NCBI GenBank assembly: GCA_024509875.1
Contig: JAMPIV010000598.1
Span: 124,001 to 188,000 of the forward strand
Length of the DNA stretch: 64,000 nt
Origin: Oreohelix idahoensis
Taxonomy: Eukaryota > Mollusca > Gastropoda > Stylommatophora > Oreohelicidae
Direction of reading: 5' to 3'
Shown: piece after piece, positions 34,126-44,060 of the stretch
How the letters are laid out: the number at the start of each line of letters is the position of its first letter
Numbering within the stretch: the stretch's first letter is position 1
The notes under the pieces: generated by a model
The model's database searches: none
What the model was told of the DNA's origin: nothing
The model's input: the letters and a program-made list of their open reading frames with translations, nothing else
Position numbers and translations under genes: made by a program

Positions 34126-36051
34126 TCATGTGGAATCGTGTGGACATCTGGACAGAATGTCTGCCATTACATTATCCGAACCACGGATAGCTCGAACCGA
34201 GAAATGAAATGGTTGAAGAGCTATGGCATAACGAGTGGACCTCGAGCTCTTCAAGTTTTTGCTCTGAATAGCAGTAAGCGCTTTCTGGTCGGTTTCCACA
34301 ATGAAATGTGCGCCTAGAAGAAATCTTTGTAACTTCAGAATAGACCATACCATAGCCAATAACTCACGGTCTAAAACCGAGTAATTCTTTTCTGCAGCGT
34401 TTAATTTCCTAGAGATATACATCACCGGATGCAAAGTATCAGAATACTCCTGCATTAGTGCTGCCCCAATCCCTGTTGACGAGGCGTCACTTCGAAGAAC
34501 AAAAGTCTTCTCAATAGTAGGTAACTTAAGAATAGGTGGAGATGAAAATAGGGCTTTAACCTGGTCCAATGAGGATTGACATTCTTTAGACCAGCGGATC
34601 AGATTAGGCGACCCTTTCTTCAATAAAGTAGAAAGCGGTGCCATAATGGAGGACAGATTCGGAATGAATCGTCCGTAGAATTGAATCAAACCTAATAGAC
34701 TCCTTACTTGTTTCTTCGTCTTAGGGACCGAAATGTTAAGTATTTTTGAAACATTGTGGTCCTCTGTCTTTAAAAGACCATGACCAACCCGATGACCTAG
34801 GAAAGAAATCTCGCTAAATCCTATAAAGGCTTTAGAGGGTTTTGCAGTCAAGTTATACTCGCGAAGAGTAGACAGTAATTCGTATAAACCCAAATAATGA
34901 TCTTCCCAAGAATCACTGAATAGACAGATATCATCTAGGTATGCTATGACATCTGTACGATATGCGAGAATTCGCCGCATCATGCGTACGAATGTAGCAG
35001 GGGCGTTCATAAGACCAAAAGGCATGAAATTCCATTGGAATAAACCCCTAGGTGTAGAAAAAGCTGTAAAAGGTTTGGCACGTTCAGTTAGCGGGACTTG
35101 CCAATAACCTTTAGACAAATCTAGTTTGGTAAAGAATCTAGAATTAGAAAGTTTATTGAGTAGCTCTTCTAATGAAGGCATAGGTTCAGCATCGAACTTC
35201 GTAACTTGGTTCAATTTGCGATAATCTACGCAAATGCGAATGTTATTATCCTTCTTTCGAACAATAACCATAGACGAAGAGTATGCTGAAGTGGATGGTT
35301 CAATGATTTCCAAACGTATCATTTCATCCAACTCTTTTTCGACTTGAGACTGGAAATGAATAGGTATTGGATATGGTCTGACTCTGATAGGATTGTGATC
35401 AGTTAGCACAATGTCATGTTCTATGACATGTGTGTGTCCCGGGATGTCTGTAAGAACATCCTGAAATGTTTGCAACATCGAAGAAACTTGTCGATGTTCC
35501 TCAGCGGAAAGATTTGGAGAAACGGTCACGTTTTTCCAAGATTCCGTAGAATAAAGTGGGACCATAGAAAGAGGAAGATTGACATCAGAAAAAGTAGTTT
35601 CCTCATCCTGTATAACTGACAGAGATGAGTACTGACCACGAGTTGCTTGTGAATTGTCCGTAGCCTGGAAAATAGGCTGCAAATAGTCAGGTCTTTCATA
35701 AAATTCTGTGAGCATATTTATGTGGAAAGTTTTATGCTTTCCATCAATATCGACAACATAGTCGACATCAGAAATTTTGGAGACTATTGCATATGGACCT
35801 TTCCATGCAATTAGAAGTCTGTTCTCCCTTGAAGGAAGTAGAACGAGAGCTTTGTCACCTGGACAAAGTTGTCGTAGACATCTATTCTTATTTGCAAACT
35901 GCCTTGCCTTTTCTTTAGCAAATTCTGAAGACGAAGTTGCTAGTTTGCATGCCTCGATGATCTTTTGCCTAAGAGCAATGACGTACTCATAAGAAGATTG
36001 AGTCTCATCGCTAATATTATCGGCAGTGATTAGATCGTGAAGTAAAGACAT
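34126..36051 (-). CDS. pol: Element 1 pol: GPY module, reverse transcriptase and RNase H
   Basis: A 641-codon open frame. It begins inside the C-terminus of integrase (MSLLHDLITADN, continuous with the preceding frame apart from one base near 36195). WKGPYAIVSKISDVDYVVDI is a GPY/F-like module. Reverse transcriptase covers about residues 225-430: VRKKDNNIRICVDYRKLN, FTKLDLSKGYWQVPL with the first catalytic aspartate, FMPFGLMNAPATF and the YLDD active site. RNase H covers about residues 500-640: LRSDASSTGIG, LDRELLAMVW, VETDQKAL and ADILSR. It lies downstream of integrase, the reverse of standard Ty3/Gypsy. The function would be copying element RNA into DNA within a particle. This is the longest intact frame in the window. 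Confidence 0.95.
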   Translation of the reverse strand: MSLLHDLITADNISDETQSSYEYVIALRQKIIEACKLATSSSEFAKEKARQFANKNRCLRQLCPGDKALVLLPSRENRLLIAWKGPYAIVSKISDVDYVVDIDGKHKTFHINMLTEFYERPDYLQPIFQATDNSQATRGQYSSLSVIQDEETTFSDVNLPLSMVPLYSTESWKNVTVSPNLSAEEHRQVSSMLQTFQDVLTDIPGHTHVIEHDIVLTDHNPIRVRPYPIPIHFQSQVEKELDEMIRLEIIEPSTSAYSSSMVIVRKKDNNIRICVDYRKLNQVTKFDAEPMPSLEELLNKLSNSRFFTKLDLSKGYWQVPLTERAKPFTAFSTPRGLFQWNFMPFGLMNAPATFVRMMRRILAYRTDVIAYLDDICLFSDSWEDHYLGLYELLSTLREYNLTAKPSKAFIGFSEISFLGHRVGHGLLKTEDHNVSKILNISVPKTKKQVRSLLGLIQFYGRFIPNLSSIMAPLSTLLKKGSPNLIRWSKECQSSLDQVKALFSSPPILKLPTIEKTFVLRSDASSTGIGAALMQEYSDTLHPVMYISRKLNAAEKNYSVLDRELLAMVWSILKLQRFLLGAHFIVETDQKALTAIQSKNLKSSRSTRYAIALQPFHFSVRAIRGSDNVMADILSRCPHDST

Positions 36052-36059
36052 AGGGCCGC

Positions 36060-37560
36060 GCGGTTGCGCGCCAAAGACAAGTTCAAAAGGGGAAAACCCC
36101 GTATGTTCATTGGGGACCTCTCTATACGCAAAGAGAGCCGCGGGTAAGACCCTGTCCCAATCCTGAGGATGATCCTCAGTTATTTTACCAAGTAAAGTTT
36201 TTCAGAGTCCTATTTAAACGTTCGACCAACCCATTAGACATTGGGTGATAGATACTGCTGAGAGACCTTTTAATGTGTAGCATAGACATTACCTGTGACA
36301 TAGTGTCTGATATAAGTTGAGTGCCATGGTCTGACAATATTTCTCCGGGAAAACCCAAGCGAGAAAATATCAGCCAAAGAGCGTCTGCGATATCAGCAGT
36401 TGAGATGCTCTTGAGAGGTATTGCCTCTGGCCAACGTGTGCACATATCGACACATGTAAGGATAAATTGATGTCCTCTAGCCGACTTAATTCTAAAAGGA
36501 CCGATAATATCTATTGCCATTTTTTTGAAAAGGGCGAATAGGAATGTCAGCAGCCTGGATAGGCGCAGCATGTCGTGGTCCTTTAGATTTGACCTCCTGA
36601 CATACTTTGCAAGAGCGACAGTACATTCGTATGTCCTTGCTCACAAATGGCCAAAAGAAAGCCGCAAGAACCCTCGACTTTGTACGGGAAAAACCCATAT
36701 GTCCAGCACATTGCGAGTCATGAGCATGTTGCAATATTTGCAATCTCATGCTCTTAGGCACAAGAATTTGTGAATGAGTGGACGTAGTCGAGTCTTGTAC
36801 CATACGTACAAGTACGCCGTTCTTCATAGAAATCCAAGATTTCCTATTAGTGTTCTGATTAGGATCACCTTTTTTTGCTAGAATGAAGAATTTTTGTAAA
36901 GAAGGATCTTCTTCTTGCAATTTGATAAATGAGTCACGTGTAATAGTCAAGTGACTATCTTGGTCATTTACTTCATCATTATTAGTTAATGAAGTTTGAG
37001 GTGGATCCAGAGCATGTGCTCTTGTGACCACCGCATTGGTAGCTTCAATGTTTTTGCTCTTCCCAAACAGCAATCTGCTGTGGGGTACATTCCCTAACTC
37101 CGTGAATACGACCAATAATAAGGTCCGCAATAGGGTTTGGAAGTAGACACGCGTGGACCTCTCCCGTGAAGAAAGGAGTAGCAATGTGTATTATAGCAGT
37201 AGGATACTTTTCTAACGTGCCACCAAATGTGACACATTTGATGACTTTTCCTGTAGCACAGGATGGATCTACAAGAGATTGCCTAACGCCGACAGTAGTA
37301 CATCCAGAATCAAACAACACTGAGACTGGATTACTATTTACTAGCCCCTTATGTAATATAAGAGAACCTCTCCCATCATGAGCAACATTAGCAGGAAGAG
37401 CGGGCAAAGGATGACCACAGCTTAAAGTACTAACGGTTTTCGGATCAAATAAAGTACTGCATTGGATACATTTATTTGCCCTACCAAAATCAAAAGATGA
37501 GCATCCGATAGCATTATGGTCTTTATCATTATTAACCTGTTTATCTGCTCCCTGAGATTC
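36060..37560 (-). pseudogene. pol: Element 1 pol: protease and integrase, frame-broken
   Basis: The - strand encodes KCIQC...SCGHPLPALP (C-x2-C-x13-C-x-H), then the retropepsin motif LFDSGCTT at about 37310. Next come the integrase zinc-binding region (HAHDSQCAGHMG...CRSCKVC), AIDIIGPF, LSDHGTQL and NGLVERLNRT supplying the DDE triad. Three single-base shifts interrupt it: a 5-A run near 37049, an A run near 36528 and a T run near 36195. All are extra bases in homopolymers compared with element 2. The integrase lies between protease and RT. Confidence 0.9.
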
Positions 37561-37569
37561 TTGTTGAAC

Positions 37570-39111
37570 AGAGTTTGTCTGTTGATATCTTTTTCTCTTA
37601 TGTTGCGATCTACCGCGACCATTATTGCCTCTGCAATTATCATTAAAGTCCCTACTGTAATTTTTTTATCCTGGTTTGAGTTCCAGTTTCCATAACTGTC
37701 ATTACTATCTCTATGCTGTTGAGAACCTCTATTATCTTGGTATTGAGGTCTCTGCATAAAATATTTTCCTCTATACCGATTACCTTTGTGAAAATTTCTA
37801 AAGTTAACCGGAGTAGAATAACGTGTAGTATTAGGTTGTCTCCAGTTCTGGGAAGAAGAATCACCCTGGAATTGATCACTATGGTTCTGGGCATAATTAC
37901 GATTACTCTTTTTATTGAAATTTTTCTGGCTACCCTGAAATTTACGCATAAAATTTGGGCCATAAGGTGCTGCCGAAGCAACTGGCAGACCTTCTTTCAC
38001 CTTAGAGTTACTAATGGTTATGTGCGGATGCGCAGTAACATACTGGCTACAGTATTCTTCCATTTCTTTTATGTTTTTAGGCTTACGCTCATGAAGAAAA
38101 GATAGAAAAGCTTCATTAACAGAAGACATAACCTTATCTCTAAGTAGTAAATCCATAAGAGCTTCAAATGTATTTTCTGTCTTAGACAACTCAACCCATC
38201 GTAAAAAAGTAAGACGGATGCCTGAGATGAATTCAGAGAATTCAACTCCAGTTTCTGGTAACATGGTTTTAAATTTAAGACGATATCCGTCCTCGTTAAG
38301 TTGGTACTTCTTTAACAATGCCGCCCTGACAACCTCATAGTTTTTTTTGTCAGGCACATCTACCATACTCAACAAAGTCAAAGCATCACCTCTAAGTATC
38401 TTGGACAGATGATACACATATAATGTTTTATCTATATTATGCACATTACATGCACTTTCAAATCTATCTAGATAAAATGTTATATCATCGATTGAGGGAT
38501 TAAATGCTGGTAGATTAAGCTTGAAATCCTTAGCATTAGTCTTATTTGACACCTTATTTGCCTCATTAGCATTACCAGTGTTCAATAACTTTAACTTCTC
38601 TAACTCTAAAGCTAAGACTTTTTCATCATGTTCCATTTTTGCTTTTCTCTCATCAGCCTCTCTTTGTAACCTTCTTTCTTCAGCCTCAGCCTGTAACTTT
38701 CTTTCTTCAGCCTGGGCCTGTAACTTTTTTCCTTCAGCCTCTATTTCAAGTCTCTTATTTTCAGCTTCTTTTTCAAGTCTCTTATTTTCAGCTTCTTTTT
38801 CAAGTCTCTTATTTTCAGCTTCTTTTTCAAGTCTCTTATTTTCAGCTTCAGCCTGAAGCCTCTTCTCCTGAGATTCTGCTTCTCTTTTTTGTTTTTCCAT
38901 TTCCATTTGAAATCTTTTTTTCCTCCACCTGCATCTGCAGTTTCTTTTGTTCTATTTCAGCCTCTATTCTCTTTTGTTCAGTTTGTTCTTTCATTTTCTT
39001 TTCTTCCGACTTCAATGCCTTGGCATATTGAACAGTCGCAAATTCTTCTAATTTATCACCTGTCTTCCCAAGGGCTTTACCCTGCTCAATAAAGTACTCA
39101 AATGTAGACAT
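37570..39111 (-). pseudogene. gag: Element 1 gag, frame-broken
   Basis: Starts at the ATG of MSTFEYFIEQGKALG (39111). An N-terminal coiled coil is built of a 9-residue repeat (EAENKRLEK) present about four times. Then comes a capsid-like region beginning FKLNLPAFNPSIDDITFYLD and a basic, N/R/Y/G-rich tail (about 37640-37950) with RGNNGRGR. A 7-A run near 38925 and another near 37665 move the frame out and back, so that start and end lie in the same frame as protease. Gag would form the particle and bind RNA. It lacks the usual CCHC knuckle; a C2CH motif follows at the protease boundary. Confidence 0.85.
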
Positions 39112-40756
39112 GATGTCCAAAATGTGAGTACAGAACCTGAAATAATTAATTATCTTATTTCAATGTTAAATAGCAACAAGACTTAATAAAGTGCTTGTAT
39201 AATCTCTATGTTGAACCCAATCTCTGTGGGAAACAGGAGTTGACACCAACTTGTATTATCAAATGTATAATAATATCACAAGTCACCTCTTAATTAACAG
39301 TGCACTACCCAAATCAGTGCATAATCATCAGTTATTTATCATAACTGCACTACAATAGTGCATAAGCAAAAACACCAGTTTGTTATGATAAGTGCACTAT
39401 AGACCAATAGTGCATGAGCATATATCAACAATAGTGAAAGCTAACTATGCAAGAACTATGTAAACAATAACAAGACAATGTAAACAATAACAAAGGTCAT
39501 CAACAATGTAAACAATAACAAAGATCAAAGTCAATGTAAACAACAACAACAAAGATCAGAGTCAATGTAAACAATAACAAAGATCAGAGTCAATGTAAAC
39601 AATAACAAAGATCAGAGTCAATGTAAACAATCAACAAAGATCAAACAATACGAAAACATTCGCATAAGTCAAATACACAAACAGCAAAACTAAAAAGAAA
39701 TATGCGAAGATATGACTAACAAATGACGCTACAGTGTATACACAAAAATATACGTAAAGAACTGAATAATAGCAAAGGGGAGACCTACAAATACAAACAA
39801 TCGAAATCGAAACTAAAAAAACACAAAGAAAGAGAGAGAAGAAAAAAGAAAAAAAATATATATATACAAGAAACAAAAATAAAGCACAACTCGTCACAAC
39901 TAAACAGATATAGCAACGATTGTCGCTAGCAAATTTCACTGTAGGAAATTCGCACAGTCCCTAACGAAAACGCTAACAGTAGAACCTCTGTGACGTGGTA
40001 TCTTCTACTGTAAGACTCCGCCCAACCGAGAAAACCCGCTGAAATATAAACATATAAATATACAAATAACAAATAACATATAACATATAAACATGTATCA
40101 TGAAAACAATAGGAGAAAGTGTGAAAGTACAGAAGGCTCAGTTAGAACATAAGGGCACAGTTCACAAACAAAACAGGCCACTTAACTTCTATAAATCCAG
40201 CGTCAGCACGGTGCAGAACAGGATGTAATCAGCATTCTGAGGATAATGATCCAACGTTGATTAACTTCTGCTCCCATAAACAGCCATGACGAAGGAAATG
40301 AGCTTCTAATACTGCAACAGTTGTTACGGCACTTGACCTTCTGAATCTTCTAAATTGATTTAACCGGCACTTGACCTTCTGAACCCGCAGCAGTACCCCT
40401 GAGACCGGAACAGTTGTTACGGCACTTGTCCTTCTTTTCACCAGATCAGGAAATCCATTCGCTCGGTACTTGTCCTTCTAATTTTACATAAACTTCAATA
40501 TTGCCGAGCAGCGCCGGGTAGTTTCAAAATCAGCAACTGTCAGAAAATCCGGATACTTTCAATAAAATTTCTTGTAAGGTGGTAGTTGATGCTGTAGTTG
40601 TATCTAGTATGATGATGATGTCTGGGTTTGCTGACCCCCTTGATAGCTGGAATCAGAGTGAACCAACCTATGGCCACCAAAAATGATATGGTGCGCCAAA
40701 ATATCAGATGATAGAACCAGCTCTGGCCACCAAAAATGATAAGGGTGGATTTGTGC
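39112..40756 (-). other. Long 5' leader of element 1
   Basis: About 1.6 kb between the 5' LTR and gag without a long frame. It holds a tandem repeat (39461-39645) and a looser array of GGCACTTGACCTTCTGAA-like phrases (about 40260-40480). The sequence ATTTTTGGTGGCC occurs twice near the LTR (about 40667-40739 on the opposite strand) and may include the primer binding site. Confidence 0.6.
39461..39645. repeat. Tandem repeat in the leader of element 1
   Basis: About six imperfect copies of a ~28 bp unit reading CAATGTAAACAATAACAAAG plus ATCAGAGT, with the later copies most alike. No counterpart was noticed in the leader of element 2. Confidence 0.85.
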
Positions 40757-42054
40757 TGAAGTGGTAACTTGCCACCCTTATCGACACCTGGTGTTAAAGT
40801 GTAAGATGTAGGTGTCTTCTCTGATTTAGGATGTTGCTGTGTATGTGGTAGTGGAACAGTTCACAGGGTTATCACACAGGCAACATGACGTGTAGAGTCA
40901 TAGAAAGGGTAACTTCGTTGTATAAGTTTCTTTCATTTATTGCACGCCACAAAACAGTCATGATACTTATGACATCAACATGGTTAACGAGTTCAGCAAG
41001 ATGATATGGCACATTGAAAACAATTTCTGTAGTCAGCAATGATAGCTGTTGTATATATGCGTCATAAGACATCACAGTTCAATAGATTCAGAAATTCATC
41101 AATCATCGAGTGCTAGTTCGTGAAGCTGTATAAATAATAATAATTTCTATAACTTCTGCAACAGTGTCAGCTACAGATCTTCAATGTTCATAAACAATAA
41201 TAAATGCTCCCATTCTGATGCTAGCAGATCAGTTGTATACAATAAGTCCGTTCACTGTCTGCACGTGAATAGCATACATGGGCTACAGGTCAGCTCGACC
41301 TTTATAATGTTCCTAAGTCTAACCATCTGACTTGGACGTGATCTCTGATATAACGAATCCTGGAACACAGACAACAGTCTTGTTGGTCTAGAGCGACCCA
41401 TATATATTTAACTAGTTCAGGTATACAGATACCGGTGACTTAATCCTAGTCAAAGTACCTCTCCATTTTGCATCACACAGGCGAGCAAATAGGCGACAAA
41501 ATGACGAACCTCTAGACGATAGCATAAAGTTCGATACAAGAGGAATTACCTTATTTCGGAAAATCAACCATGAACATATGCCTCCAGGCAGGCTGCATAA
41601 TACTGGGAAATAGTCTTCTAGTTAGCTAACTAACTCACTAAGACACTGTATTTCCCTCAGAGAATCACAAGACGCAGTTGCGTCTGCTCGCTTCTTAAAC
41701 CATTTCTAAACTGCCCCAACTGGGCGGAACACACAGAACGAACTCCCGGTTTTTGACATGCGCAGAACGACAATCTCTGAGTTGCCGTTCACAATAAGAC
41801 GATTCGAAGAACATTCGAGATAAAAGTCTTACACAGTCGCGCCTTTTATGGTCATGAAAAGAAGCGTTAAGAAAGGTTTCAGACATCTACCATAGTTGAC
41901 TGGTACTACCAAATAAGGAGATGTGGTCACGCTTCGTTCAAGAAATTATAGACCGAACGTGTCTCTATACAAGAGAAGGCAACTCCTAACAAATTGTAGT
42001 CTCGATAACTCGGATTATGTCCCTTTGACCATAGAAAACATAATACACACTTCA
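40757..42054 (-). repeat. 5' LTR of element 1
   Basis: The partner of 31983-33276, about 1.30 kb. Shared similarity continues to about 42058-42065 (GTCAAAAAAA) and then stops. The inner side continues with GCACAAATCCACCCTTATCA on the - strand before the ATTTTTGGTGGCC phrase. If the LTR ends at that TTATCA, the 3' LTR lacks its outermost ~19 bp and this LTR its outermost ~67 bp. Confidence 0.88.
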
Positions 42055-42065
42055 GTCAAAAAAAA

Positions 42066-42697
42066 TAATTCACACATGTCCTAGGCATTTCTAACTACGA
42101 TACTTTTGATAAGGACAAATGCACTAACTAATGGCAAAATTTTATCAGAGATAAGATATTTATACACAAAGGGGATGTAATCATAGGTAGGATTGCATCA
42201 TCAACTTCTAGTTACATTTTTATTGGTCATTAGAAAAATTTATGCTATCGCCCACAACAGTTGCATCATTATATAAATTGACCGTAATTAAATAAACTAG
42301 TAGCGTATATCTTGAAAACTAGAGCCAATCAACATTTTTTAATGTCATTTTCGTCACACCAAAATTAGTTAAGATCAGCTATTTTCATTTTTGGTACATT
42401 TTGGTTGTTGGCTAGTGATACCGGTCTCCTAACAAGCAAGGTTCACTTTTCAGTTATCTGAGCAATCACATATCCGGTTTACAATCGACCCTACCTAGTG
42501 GTTTATGCAGCAATTTATTTGACATGATGGCATTGTCTGCTTCATGCGCAACCTCTTATTAGTCACTTCTTACTAATTGCCTGTGAAAGACTCCGGCTCT
42601 TTTTTTGGTCTCATGAGAGGTCCACAAGAAGTACAAGAGGCATGTCACACTCTTTGGTGCACAAACAGAAATTGTAATAAAGTGTGTTTGAATTCTG
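42066..42697. other. Non-coding DNA right of element 1
   Basis: AT-rich. About 42509-42580 contains GCAGCAATTTATTTGACATG and GCGCAACCTCTTATTAG, possibly a degraded family D repeat. The missing N-terminal half of DDE-like copy 2 is not found here. Confidence 0.45.
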
Positions 42698-42861
42698 TAC
42701 TAGACACAGCTCTCTGTGTACTAGATACAGCTCTCTGTGTACTAGAAATAGCTCTCTGTGTACTAGACACAGCTCTCTGTGTACTAGACACAGCTCTCTG
42801 TGTACTAGACACAGCTCTGTGTACTAGACACAGCTCTGTGTACTAGACACAGCTCTCTGTG
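42698..42861. repeat. Minisatellite of potential hairpins, 8 units
   Basis: Units start at 42698, 42719, 42740, 42761, 42782, 42803, 42822 and 42841. Six are 21 bp (TACTAGACACAGCTCTCTGTG type) and two are 19 bp, lacking one CT. Most units contain ACACAG-CTCT-CTGTGT, a 6 bp inverted repeat able to fold as a small stem-loop. A + strand frame across it reads repeated ALCVLDT and is spurious. Confidence 0.95.
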
Positions 42862-43655
42862 TCTGAGTTTGCACTGGGTGAGCTAAAGGAAGAGTAATCT
42901 AGCTGTGCTGATCGCTTTTATATATTCGCACATCTGCTGTCCTAGATGTACATTTCAACATCCAGTTTTGATTTAGACAAGATAAAGTGCCAGCCCCGCA
43001 TATTTGCATACTCATTCCAGTTACGTGGCTCTCACCGTTTAACACCTGTGGTATTTTTCAGCTCTTTCCTAAGATCAGATGCCCTTCGCTGAGAGTTAGG
43101 GGGGCTCTACCGGCGAAGCTGTGGTGTCCCCTAGTACGAAGGTTTTTTTTTAAATTTTCCGGGGTGACAATGCATCTACTGACCCTCTGCTTTCCAGTTC
43201 CCAAGGTTAGAAATTGGTCACGGGAAGTGTGAATAAGAAAGGACAGAAAAGGGCTAATTCGCATAATTGCATAGAGCTAGGTGCAGTTTTGTATAGACGA
43301 AACTAAACACTGCACTGTGGTGAGTTCTCATAGGCCGAAATACCTTTAGCAAAGAGTAATTGAACTCAGTTAGTTAGCTCTACGTCAGAAGAAAAGGGAA
43401 TAAAGAAGAGGGTAAAGACTTAATTATGCCTAGAAATAAGTGATCGAGAACGAACGATGAAAGCAAACGAGAGTAAGAAATTTCGACCCAAAATAAAAAA
43501 TAAGCCTTAAAAACAAACGAGCGAATATAATTTCGTCACAGCCACTAATCTTCTCATTTATAACTTTTAAACTACAGTAGTAACTTCCAAAGTTACAGTC
43601 ACGAGTCTTCGTCAAGGACAACAAAATAAAAATAAAATAAAGAGGTAGAAAGAGA
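42862..43655. other. Non-coding DNA
   Basis: No gene recognised. The T run near 43143 and scattered short frames carry no known motif. Confidence 0.45.
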
Positions 43656-43659
43656 TAAG

Positions 43660-43905
43660 GTAGTTCACGTAGCAAATGCTGCCGTAAGGGAGCGAAGTGT
43701 TAGAGACTTCACCGTACTAGGTCCAGCATCGAGTGGTGGGGTGACCAGGTCCCTTGCTCGCTGTGTTTTCCTTTCCTAACTCAAAAGTCAGGTACCTATT
43801 TACAGCTGTATAGACTGGAGCGTGTCGGTATAGTGATTCGAACCCGGCATTTTTGCTACGATAGACCAACGCTTCACAACTCAGTCAATCGGACGCTCAG
43901 AAAGA
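43660..43905 (-). repeat. tRNA-derived SINE
   Basis: On the - strand, GTCCGATTGACTGAGTTGTG gives a tRNA-like start with an A-box-like segment. GGGTTCGAATCAC (about 43836-43848) is a good B-box about 45 bp downstream. The body runs to the left toward 43660. Boundaries and target duplication are not settled. Confidence 0.55.
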
Positions 43906-43942
43906 GACAGCTTTAGTTAAATACATAAAATATGTGTTCCCC

Positions 43943-43970
43943 GCCCCCCCCCCCCCTCCCTCCCACCTGA
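43943..43970. repeat. C-rich tract
   Basis: A run of C interrupted by G and T. Such tracts recur at 1039, 12888, 45302 and 55648. Confidence 0.85.
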
Positions 43971-44060
43971 AGAAAGTCCTTGTGGCCGTAACATTGGCAG
44001 TTTCCTTTTTACCTAGTAAGTCGCATTACCTATGTTCGTTTACATATGTAACAATCATAC

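Larger units (their letters stand above)
31983..42054 (-). mobile_element. Ty3/Gypsy retrotransposon with integrase before RT (Gmr1-like), element 1
   Basis: Two near-identical direct repeats (31983-33276 and 40757-42054) bracket a ~7.5 kb interior read on the - strand. In order it holds a ~1.6 kb leader, gag, a CxxC-x13-CxH motif, aspartic protease, integrase (HHCC and DDE), a GPY-like module, reverse transcriptase (YLDD) and RNase H. Canonical Ty3/Gypsy elements have RT-RH-INT, so the order here is that of Ty1/Copia and of the Gmr1-like group. The shared repeats begin TGAAGT and end ACTTCA. Sequence next to the interior suggests the true LTR is slightly longer on both sides. No target duplication was found. 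The same family recurs at 57983-64000. Confidence 0.9.

Noticed and set aside
38905..38930. Programmed -1 frameshift at an A-AAA-AAG-like site in gag
   Set aside because: Element 2 has an uninterrupted gag frame at this point and the shift lies inside the coiled coil. An extra base in an A run is simpler.
37713..39092. + strand frames opposite gag (up to 130 codons)
   Set aside because: Shadows of the repetitive coiled-coil and N/R-rich coding of gag on the - strand.
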